64,000 bases of DNA from Paramecium pentaurelia. Lineage: Eukaryota > Ciliophora > Oligohymenophorea > Peniculida > Parameciidae. The stretch is from positions 421,865-485,864 of the forward strand of contig CAJJDO010000010.1 of NCBI GenBank assembly GCA_905183005.1, given 5' to 3'. The position numbers were made by a program, and so were the translations under genes. The notes under the pieces were generated by a model. That model was not told where the DNA came from. It made no database searches and worked only from the letters and a program-made list of their open reading frames with translations. Shown here piece by piece: positions 1-10,927 of this stretch (position 1 is the first letter of the stretch; each line of letters starts with the position of its first letter).

Positions 1-714
1 ACAGACATTTGGCAGATGCTGATAATGCACATACATACATTCTTCGTAGTAACAATGATGATGATATTCATAAGGTAATATGTATAAATAATAGAAAATA
101 GTCTATAAAATATGGAATTTGGACATCAAGTAAAGAAAACAATGAAAAATTGAATGCAAAATATTTAGAGGCTCAACAAGAAGGAATTCCAGTTTATTTG
201 TTTTTCAGTGTAGTTAGAAGTGGATAATTTGTTGGAGTGGCAAAGTTGACATCTGGATATAAAGAAGAGAGTTTCCAATATTGGTGGGAGATAAAGAAAT
301 GGAAAGGACATTTCAATGTGTAATGGCTGTATGTAAAGGATGTACCTAATAAACATTTTGAACATCTAAGAAATAGGTTAGAATTTAATTATAACTTTGA
401 ATAGTGATAATATTGAAGTGACTAGATCTAGAGATGGTGTATTTTTGAGTTGGGAAACTGGGAAGTAGATGATGAAAATATTTGAAGAATTTTCAGATAA
501 AAAAAGCATATTGAATGATTTTACAGTGATAGATGAAAGAGAATAAGCATTAAGATAATACAAATATTAGATGTAGCAGTAACGAAATCAATAATAATAC
601 TATCCTTATTATCCATATTAATATTATGATTACCAATAATATCAATAGTATCCTCAACATTATCAATAATAATAATAATATCAAAATGATTATTGGTAAC
701 AACCTTAGAAATGA
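1..714 (+). CDS. YTH-domain m6A-reader-like protein (5' partial)
   Basis: The 5' end lies outside the window; reading starts in frame at base 3. Two introns are inferred, 75-101 (27 nt) and 377-404 (28 nt); the second is required to keep frame. The translation matches the YTH fold from DDIHKSIKYGIW through PVYLFFSVVRSGQFVGVAKL, YWWEIKKWKGHF and WLYVKDVPNKHFEHL. YTH domains bind N6-methyladenosine in RNA through an aromatic cage, and the Trp residues of KYGIW and of the YWW/KKW stretch sit where cage residues are expected. After the domain (about 150 visible residues) comes a charged linker and a tail made almost only of Gln, Tyr and Pro that ends at TGA 712-714. The tail resembles the low-complexity regions of cytoplasmic YTHDF readers but here follows the domain. 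Family assignment is firm; the m6A role is inferred. Confidence 0.88.
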
Positions 715-779
715 TTATATATTCATAGATTGTTAAAGTTTCACCATACACATAAAACAATAAAATTTATATAAATAAA

Positions 780-2866
780 ATGAAAATGGAGAGAGCTCTC
801 ATTCTAAATGGCAAACCATTGATTCCTCCTCCATTGACAATTGAAGAACAATTAAATGAAAGACTTGATAGAACAGGATATAAGATTGATGATTTAAATA
901 GATTGAATGAAAAGCCAGTTTTACAAATAGTACATATTTAATATATAGACTAGATAGATCTTGATGGTCTTACTTCAGGTTACTTAAATAAAAATCCCTT
1001 ATTTTAGATGTTGAAACAGGAAATAATGAATTGGAATGAAAAAATAACACTTTATAGAGCTGAACAAATCAAATTATAAGATCCATTAGTTTCTGACAAT
1101 CTTTATAGATAACTTAAGAATTCACTATTGGAAGTGGTTAGTACAAGGAACAAAATATAACAATAAGATTTTCTAAATAAAGTATCTAATTGGTTCTTTT
1201 CTTAATTGCCAAAATCTTAAACTGCTTCATTGAAATAATCTCTACTTGAGAAAAAGGACTCTGTAATTAATTTATTAATATTTAAGACTCTTCACTTTAT
1301 TCCTAATACATATAATGAAAATAAGTATGCATCTGGAATTGAAGACTATGCTCTTAAATTTCGATCAGTTCATCCTGAATTTGATCCTCCTGAAGATAGA
1401 GTTAAAACCTATTAAAGAAAAAACCTTTTATCAGATACTAGTACTCGTCCTGGTACTACTCCAGGAGTCTTAGGAATTTCACAATTTACTAGACCTTAAA
1501 CTTCTCAAACTACCTATAAAATGATTGATTAAGTTGAAAAACTCTAAAGACCTAAAACTAATTAATAATATACACTTCCTAAATAATAATAATCTTGGAT
1601 GTATGATCCTAATTTTCCAGTACTCTAAACTAATGATGATTAATAATAAAAATCAACCAGAAGATAAATTCAAAGGGAAGAATCTCCTTTAAAAGCTGAT
1701 AAACCAACTGATAGAGATAAATTAGAGTAAATTGAAGGTATTGAATAAGAACAAGAAGAGGATGAAGATTAATCTCCAGATAAATTAGAAGAATCAAACA
1801 AAAATTTAGCATCTTAATAAGAAATAGCACCTATAAAAAAGATTAAAAAAAAAGGAAGATCTGATAAATATATTAGTATTGCTCCTACAAATAAAACTTA
1901 TAAGACTGATATCGAAACATAAAATGCATATTAAATTGGATAAAAGAGTAGATTAGGAGAATTTTAAGGAACATTTCATAATTATGATCCTACTCAAATT
2001 GAAGATAAAATGGTAGCTGCTAAATTAAATTAATATTATACTGAATAAAGAGTTAAAGAAGTAAAAGAATAAAGAGAAGATATAGAAATGGTTTAATCAA
2101 TGAAAGATTGGGCATCTAATAAAAGTAGAATTGATGAAATGGTACTTCAATCTGAATATGTATATTTAAATTATAATCTTTATTAGTTAACAGCCATGGG
2201 TTCACAATATTCTAATGTTGGAATCAAAATTTCTGATTTATATGAATCTAAAAAAATGGATTTGGCTGAAGAAAAAGCATATTCTAATTATCTTAAAAGA
2301 TCCTCTTTACCAAAAGCAAGAATGGTATAGAGTGCAGTACCTATGGCTAAGATAGTTTAAAACACTGTCATACCTACTTAAGTGGAGGAAGAGGCAGAAG
2401 ATTTTTAAAGCAAATAAGCTGATCTTGAAAAATAAATTAATTCATAAAGACTTCAATTGTTAAAAATGTCTAGAGGAGCTTGTTTACCAGGTGGTCTTAT
2501 AAATAATCCTAATCAAGAAACTATTTAAAGTAATAGGATTATGTCTTCTAGTTGTTTTAAGAGTACTTAACCTAAGAGATAATTTAGTTCGATTTTAAAA
2601 ACACATAGTATTAAATAAGAATTAGACTCTTAAGTAATAAATAATTCTATTCAATTATTTAGATTGGAGAAATTAAACAATTAAAAAATAGATTAGCATC
2701 TGCTAATAAATTTGTTCCTATTAATATTCTTTAAAAATCTATATTGATACCTTAAGGACATTCTAATCCTTATAAAGTGCCTCTACCTAAGCCAGGAATT
2801 CTCTTAGCAAACCTTCCAGTTGATTCAAAATAAAACAAAAGTAAAAAAAAGAAAATATAAAAATGA
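780..2866 (+). CDS. Conserved-looking protein of unknown function, 668 aa
   Basis: ATG at 780 opens a frame that closes at TGA 2864-2866 after removal of introns 2160-2186 (27 nt) and 2634-2662 (29 nt), plus a probable 24-nt intron at 930-953 that does not change frame. The 29-nt intron is required: without it the frame stops early and loses the basic C-terminus. The protein is hydrophilic. It has an N-terminal segment rich in PPPLTIEEQL-type residues, a Pro/Thr-rich middle (around residues 210-250), an acidic EQEEDEDQSPDK stretch, and a C-terminal half with predicted helices. It ends in a Lys-rich tail. No catalytic motif, membrane segment or known domain was recognised. It lies 65 bp downstream of the YTH gene on the same strand. 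Confidence 0.7.
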
Positions 2867-3198
2867 TTAAATTATAATATGAATCTAAATAACTAAGAAA
2901 TTTATTTTTTTAATATTACCTAATCAAACTTAATAGATAAAAATATTTTCATATTATTTATATATTTTACTAATAAATATATATATGAATATATTATTAA
3001 ATTGTCATTTCTTCATAGTAGTGATGTGGTTAGGATTATTAATCCATCATAAAATAGGACAATAGTACTGATTTAAATATATATATATATATAATTTTAT
3101 TTATAATTTAATTTTTAATATATTTCCATCAGAAAATAAAAGTTTGATTTCAGAAATTGTGGTAAAATAATAAATTAATTTTATTACAAATAATTTGA
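2867..3198 (+). other. Intergenic, 332 bp, no gene seen
   Basis: Very AT-rich spacer between the unknown protein gene and the PARP gene. It contains an (AT)n run around 3077-3093 and TGA in all forward frames. No RNA gene or convincing regulatory element was recognised. Confidence 0.5.
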
Positions 3199-6100
3199 AT
3201 GATTAGAAATTTAAGAAGTTAACGAGGCAAAAAGGAATAATTACTAAAAAAAGACTAAATAATATTATGCAAGGAAGAAACTGACTATAAATTGTTAAAA
3301 ATATTGGAAGATTGGATTGTTAATGATTAGATAATTAAAGTTACAGAATTAGTTAAGTTTGAAGGAATAAAAAGAAATAAGCAGTAATATAAGTGTTAAG
3401 AATAAAGAACATTTGATTTCTAAAATAAATGGTATTGATATATTTATAATTCAAGGACTTTGATTGAAGGTGTATCAATAATCAATACTGAGGAAACCAT
3501 ATATGTTGTGGATTTAGAAATATATTCATAAGCAATACGTAGTCTAATAAATGAAGAGAAATCAATAATTGAAAAAACTCAAAAATATTATGATGATGAA
3601 GACAATCAAAATGAGCTTCCTCAAAAAAAATCAAAGAAAAATAATAAATAAAATGAAGATTTTGATGATAAATAGATTGAAAATGATGAAGATTCAAATG
3701 ATTCATATTCTTCAGCAGAAGAAGATCCAGTTCCAAAAAAATAAAGAATATCAAGAAAAAAAGAAGAAAAAGATTAAAAGAAAGGAAAATAAAAGAGTAA
3801 GAAATTCAGGGATTTATATAAAAATTTAAAAAGTGTTAATTCATAATTTGAAGGAACTGAAGATTATTTTATAGATCGTCAAAGTATGAAAGCAAATAAT
3901 AAAGAAGTGATTCGAGCAGCATAAACAGGAAATAAGAAATTAATGGAAGATATATTTTCAAAATAATATAAATTATCTTCAGTTGAAGATAGATGGGGAC
4001 CAGAATTAGATATATCAGCAGAAGAAATTTTATTAAGAAGATAAGATAAAGAATTATTGTCTTATTATTTATAAAATAAAAATAAAGTTATTTTAGGTCG
4101 AGAAAATGCTTGCACACTAAAAGAAATTAATACAGGCTATAATAATAAACATGCATATGGAGTAAAATTAAGAAAAGTTGCTTTAGGAAGAGGAAATAGA
4201 GAAGGAAATAATGCATTTGTTTATGATTTAAATGATGAAGAGAAGGAAAGTTATTATTTTTAAAAATTATTGGAAATTGAAACTGATCCTTAATTATATG
4301 AACTATTCTTCCTTGATTCCAAAAATTATGAATTTGATAATTAATTAATAGAAAATGTTTCAAAGGCTGTTAGATGTGGAAATTGGAAGTCTGCTAAATA
4401 CTTAATTAATTACTCTATTGTAAATAATGAAGATGGATATGGATTTAATTATCTCCATCATGATGCTTTGGGTGATAATTTTAGTACATATAAATTGGAT
4501 TAAATTAAAAAGGTTTCAATTACAAAAAAAACATCTAATGATTTCTTAATTACTCCTATTTTTTGTGCTTGCATTAATCCATCAGAATAATTTTTGAGAT
4601 ATTTTATGCAATAAACTATGGAATATACTTGTTAAGATGAAAATGGTAGAAAACCTGTCCATTATGCAGCTGCATCATAAACTTCTAATTGTTTACAATA
4701 TTTATTAGATAATGGAGTCGATGGAAGAGAAGGAGATAAATTCTTAACGACACCTATTATGATAGCAGCAAAATATGGAAGAGCACATAATATTTAATTA
4801 TTACTTGATACTAATCTTAAGGGTAAAAATAAAGAAGGAAATAGTGCTATTCATTTAGCTAGTTAAAATGGACATACAGAATGTGTTAAATTACTCATTG
4901 ATAATGGTGTGTTAATAAATATTGCAGGTAAAAATAGAATGACTCCATTACATTATGCATGTGCATATAATCATTTAGAATTAGTTGAATATTTACTTGA
5001 TGAAGGAGCTAGGATTAATGCTAAAGATAAGTTTGGTAGAACTCCTTTGATTATGGCTGCAAGAAATGGAAATTAAACTATTTTAACTAAATTAATTTAT
5101 TATGGAGCAGATGTAACTATTAGTGATTCATCAAAAAATAATCTTATTCATCATGCTGCAGCTTATGGTTTTTTAGAATGTGTTTAAACTTTAATTGAAG
5201 TAAAAGTTGATTAAAATTAATTTAATTCATGGAAATTGACTCCTTTAAATGTTGCATTAGCCAAAAATCATTTTGGAATTGTTAAAGAATTACTTAAATA
5301 TGATGATACTGATGTTAATTGCATTGATGATGATGGATTAACTTTGATAGCTAGTTTGATAAAGGGATTCAACTCTACTTAAGATCAATTTGATTTCATC
5401 AAATATCTTATAAAAGAGAAAAAAGCTGAAATAAATATCTAAGATAAATTTGGAAAAACATGTATACAACATGCCTTGTTGTGTAAATAATCAGATTTAT
5501 AAGTTGAATTAGTCAAATTATTATTAGTGAATGGAGCTGATATACACATCAAAGATAAAGATGGTAGAACCTGTTTATTGCATATTCTTGGTTCTTAGTA
5601 ATCTTAGATCCAAACATAACTTGTTAAATTATTATTGTAAAATGGAGCAAATATTAATTCTTAAGAAAAAGAAAATGGTTAATCAGCTTTTTCTCTTTGT
5701 TTACAATAAAAAAATTATACTCTAATCAAGGAATTATTAAATATTACAGAGGTAGATGTCAATCTAGTTAATAATGCTGACAAAACCTTTTTACATATAA
5801 TGATTGAAAACTAATTTTATTATGATATGGAAGCAATCTAAACGTTTGAGATAATTTTAAATAAAATAAATTCCTAATTAATTAACTTTTATGATCAAGA
5901 TGGATATTTACCATTGTTAAGATTAGTTCATAGTTTTGTATAAAGCATAGCTTAAAGAATTTAATAAGACTTTGCTTAAAAAATATTACAACATAAATAG
6001 TAAATTTGGGATAAGATTATTGAGGAATATAAATCTAAGGAAGAAGAATTTAAAAATATTTTATTATAGAATCCTTAAGCTAATCCTTATTATGCTTTCT

Positions 6101-9100
6101 AAAATGAAATTTAATTAAGATTAACAAATAATAAATAAGTACATCATGGCTCAAGATATACATTTGAGAAAATTAATGTTCAGATTGGATTAACTTTAGA
6201 GGAAACTGTTGAATTAGATGGATAGAGAGTTTAAGATGGATATAAATATTAAAACTAATTATTTGAAATATTGAAATTATTAATATCTAAAGGTGCTGAT
6301 ACAGGAGTCAAAATTATTAAATAAAAATGGTGCAGAGATAAAGAAAAAGAAACATCTTCTTTTTAAAATAGTAATGTATTTCATTTAGCCTTTTAATTCT
6401 TTCCAAGTGTTTCATTTGTTAAAGAACTTTAGAATTTATTTCCACAAGATTTAATATATGAACATGATTTATTTGGATAACCTGTCCATTATTTCTTTTA
6501 GAATTATCAATTAAATTAAGCTATTTTAGAAAGGTAAAAAGAGGAGACTTCTGAAATCTTTTTTGATTATTTAATCTCTTTAGGAATAAATTTTAGAGAA
6601 AAGAATTCTGCTGGTAATACACCAACTTTGATGATTGCTTAAAAATATAATGATAGCTATATACCATTATTAGAAAAACTTGTGAGTTTAGGAGGTTAAA
6701 TTAATGATATTAATAATTCAAATATGGTACCATTACATAAATTTGTATCTTAATCAGATATAAGAGCTGTGAAATCTTTACTTTAGAGATTTAAATTAGA
6801 TCCTAATTATTAAGATAAGTATGGAAGAACAGCTTTGCATTATGCTACTAATTTTAGTAATCCAAATGCAAATGCTAGTTTTTAAATGGAATAGATTCTA
6901 ATTAAATCTGGAGCCAAATGTAACATACTAGATGTATATAATAGAACTCCTCTCTTTTATGCTTTTACAAAATTTGATGATCCAAAAAGTACTAAAGAAA
7001 TAGATCCTTTTGAATCTGTTTCATCATTATTGGCTTATGCTGAATGCGATGTAAATGCTAGAGATAAATATGGAAGATACCCTCTACATTATGCTGCTTT
7101 AAGGGGAAGTGCCATTTCAGGTAGATATATGATTAAAATGGGTGCTAAAATTGATGAACCAGATAATTTTAATAATACTCCTTTGGCATATGCATTCTTT
7201 TAACATTCTAATTTTAGTACAATGCTTATTGATAATAAAGCAAATGTTAATAAAGAAATCACTATCATTAGTGAAAGTGATTATAAATCAGAAAAGTATA
7301 AAATTTACAAAGAAGAAGTTAAAAAAGATCCTGAAGTAAATAGAATTATGATGGCTGAAGATTAAGAAATAAATTCCAAATTATTAAAAACATAATAGGA
7401 AGAGAGAAAAGCATAATTGGAGAAAATCTAATAAGAAATTTAAAAAACTAATCATAAAAATGATCAAATTTCAGAAGAATCTGATAATGATGAATAAGTT
7501 AATAGTAAACTTAAAAATGAATAACCTATTATATTTAGAAGAAGACGTAAAGATAAAATAATATAGAGAAATAAGATTATTGAATAACTTGTTTAAGAAA
7601 GAATTAATAATGATTTAGATATACCTTAACATTTGCATAATAAATTATCAACAGGAAAATATAGTTATTTTTCATAAGCTATTAAATTTGGTTGGTAAGG
7701 AGTAGCATATTTATTAATTAGTGATGGATATGAATTTGTCAAAGCTATTCAAGATGCAATTAATGCAAATTAATTTTAATTAGTTTTAACTCTTTTAATG
7801 AAAGTAAAAAATATAAGAGATGTACAAAGATTAGATGAAAAAGGTTAAAATTTATATCATTTATTTGCTAAATTTTCATCTAATGTTAAATCAGATCTTA
7901 AATTGGAAATTATAGAGGAATTTGAAACTAAAGAAATTAGTCCATATTTGTAGGATAGTTTATTAAAAACTCCTTTACATTATGCAGCTGAAAATCAAGA
8001 TTAATTTTTGATAAATTACTTTCTTCAAACTAGAAAATGTGATCCTAATATTATGGATTCAACTTAAAATAATCCCTTTACTATTTTACTCTAAAAAAAT
8101 TACAATTCAAATTTCTAAATTTTTATTAAGAATGGATTGAAAATAGATGTACAATTTCAATTAATTAGTACTGGTTAATAATATATGAAACCTTTTATGT
8201 TTTTAGTAAATTATCATAAAATTATTAATGTTGATGTTTTAAAAACCTTTATTAATTATGGAGTTGATATAAATGAATAAAATGAAGAAGGAAAAACAAT
8301 TATAACAATGGCAATTCAAAATAATAATATCAAATTATTACAATTCATCCTAGAATAACCTACTTTTAAAAGTGAATATCATGCAAAAGATAAAGATGGT
8401 AAAAGTCCTATCCATCATGTTGTATTACCATTAGAATTTGGATCTTATGAAAATTTAGAAATGTTGAAATTATTAATTCCATTATTTGATTATAATACTT
8501 AAGATAATAAAGGATTAACACCTTTAGATTATGCATTAATTTTTGATGCTTAAGTAATGAAAGAAGAACTATTAAGTTTAAATGCTCATCATACTAGAAG
8601 TTTAAGATAGTAGAGAATGCCAACATCAATTATATCAACTGCTTTGTGGCCAGATTAAGAATTAGATTTTGAAGAAGATGCATAATAATATTAAGGAATT
8701 ATGAATATGTAATTAGAACCTGAAATTGATAATAAATAAATTGTTGATAAATAAGCTCATATAACAAAAGGAGATTTAATTGTTTATGAAGATCCAGAAT
8801 ATGGACTATTTTAATGTTTGATGTCAAAAGTAGATATAGTGAATAAGAATTTCCATAAAAATGTATTCTATAAAATGCAAATTTTATTGGATCGAAATAG
8901 AAATAATTATATTTTATTTACAAAATGGGGTTAAATTGGAGAAACAGGTTAATTTTAAATGACACCTTTTGAAAATTTAGAAACTACAATTAAAGAATAT
9001 TGTAAGATTTTTTCATAAAAAACTGGAGGAAATAATTGGAAATTAATAAAAAGAGGTGAAATTGAATTTGAAAAGAAACCAGAAAAATATCAATTAATGC

Positions 9101-10371
9101 AATTAAGCAACAATGTCAGTTATAAGACATTTTTATAACCTTTTGATTTAAGTGATAAATCTCCATATCCTAAATGTTAATTACATTAAAGTATTTAATC
9201 TGTCATTGAACAATTCTCACAAGTTAAATTGTATCAATAAGAATTATAAAACTATCATTTTGACACAAGTTTTGTTCCTTTAGAAAAATTAAATAAAAAT
9301 ATAATTTTAAAAGCAAAAGAATATTTATTAGAACTTAAGGAAATTGTTAAAGAACTTACTGAATATATGTAATTAACAGATAGAGATCTAAAAAAAATGT
9401 AATAATATTATTCAGAAATTAATGAGAAATCAGCTAGATATTATGAAATTATACCCTAAACTTAAATGAGATAAAACGTATTACCTTTACTAGAAAACGA
9501 TGATATAATTAATTAATAATTATAATTAGTTGAAGTACTTTTAAATATAGAACTTTCGGTTAAAATACTTTTAGGAGCACATTTTAAATCAAATGTAATT
9601 CACCCATTAACATATTGTTTTAATGCTTTGAATATTAAAATGCTTACATTAACAAAAGAAGATTTAGAATATAAGATGATATAAACTTATATGGGTAAAA
9701 CTTAATCTCTTAAGATTTCTAATATTTTTGCTATTGAAAGAAAAGGAGAGGCAAAGAAATTTGAGCAATTTAATAATGCACCCAGAATATTGCTATGGCA
9801 TGGTTCTAAAATATCAAATTTCATAAGTTTAATGGCACTTGGATTAAAAAGTAAAATAGTAATTTTATTAATTAGTCGCACCTGCTTGGGCTGTAAATAC
9901 TGGAGCTTTATATGGAAAAGGAATCTATTTTGCAGATCAATTTTCCAAGAGCTATAATTATACTAATGATAATACAATTAGATCGAATTATCGTAATACT
10001 AATTAATAATGTCAAAATCTACAGAAATACAGATATTTATTATTATGTGAGGTCAGTTGTTAAAATCAAGTAGATATATATCAATATCAAGATTAAGATA
10101 TCAGTAACTACTATAGTAATTAATTTTATAATAATTAGAACCTGAAATAACTTTAAGGGTAGTAGGTTCTTAAGGTCCAGATACTATGTCATAAATTAAA
10201 TTACCAAACGGATGTGTTGTTCCAATTGGTAATATTGTTTCTTAACCTTTTCCTGAACATCTGAAAGAAAAACTAGGACATTCACATGGTTTCAAAACTG
10301 CTTAAACTGAATATATAATTTACGATGAGAGCAGAGTTAGAATTAGATATTTGGTTTAAATATAATAGTGA
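3199..10371 (+). CDS. Giant ankyrin-WGR-PARP ADP-ribosyltransferase (tankyrase/PME-5-like), about 2366 aa
   Basis: The frame is open from 3439 to 9850 using TAA/TAG as Gln. Introns 9851-9875 (25 nt) and 10116-10138 (23 nt) restore the catalytic domain. A TGA at 3436-3438 is removed only by a 24-nt intron at 3432-3455 ending AAG, so the first 80 codons are less certain. Domains in order: a charged N-terminus with an acidic/Lys-rich stretch; many ankyrin repeats over about residues 450-1850 (for example GNSAIHLASQNGHTECVKLL and MTPLHYACAYNHLELVEYLL); a WGR domain near residue 1900 (TKWGQIGETGQF); a PARP regulatory helical domain (NEKSARYYEIIP); and the catalytic domain. The H-Y-E triad is intact: His in LLWHGS, Tyr in GKGIYFAD and Glu in TEYIIYDE. 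This predicts poly-ADP-ribosylation using NAD+. Ankyrin repeats plus WGR resemble C. elegans PME-5 more than vertebrate tankyrase. Confidence 0.88.
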
Positions 10372-10533
10372 TTTTATTTAAGTATTATTTTCATTACAAT
10401 TTTATTATAATCTGTCAGGAAATACTGTAAGTTTTAAGCTTGAACCACAGAAATTGATTTGAAAACTATAGAAATATTCAAAACTAAATAAACTTAATTA
10501 AATTGATTCTGGACTATAAAAAAATTATTGAAA

Positions 10534-10905
10534 ATGGGAAATTATTGTATAACAGAGATGACAATTGAAGAGGATAACGAAGCATTTGCTAAATCAAGTG
10601 TTTAAGCTAGTAATTTGAATAAAATTTTTTCATCAAAATATAAAATGGAGGCTGATGAAGACTGCCTTTCAGAATTAATTAATTAAATTGAACCTGGGTT
10701 TAGTGCATAATTTGAGATCAGAAAAAAGAGAAATATGAGTGGTACACATTTTGAATCAGCCACTTAATATAAAGATGGCAATTAAAAATTACTCAAACCT
10801 TCGCTTAAATAAATTTCCCATGTTAATTCTCTTCAGAGAGAACATAGTAATAAAACAGTTAGATGGGACAGTTAGTGTTACTCATCTGATTCTCTTAAAT
10901 AATGA
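10534..10905 (+). CDS. Small hydrophilic protein with N-myristoylation/palmitoylation-type start, 123 aa
   Basis: An uninterrupted frame runs from ATG 10534 to TGA 10903. It begins MGNYC: Gly2 followed by Cys5 fits dual N-myristoylation and palmitoylation, so membrane attachment is predicted. The rest is polar, with an acidic N-terminal third and a Ser/Lys-rich second half ending SSDSLKQ. No domain was recognised. It sits 162 bp after the PARP stop and only 22 bp before the ATG of the next gene. An undetected intron could therefore fuse it to that gene, but no GT...AG pair with the right phase was found, so they are kept separate. Confidence 0.55.
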
Positions 10906-10927
10906 ATTCTGTATTATATATTAAAAA

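Noticed and set aside
3436..3438. TGA recoding (selenocysteine or readthrough) in the PARP gene
   Set aside because: A frame-preserving mini-intron covers it, and no selenoprotein context or SECIS-like element was evident.
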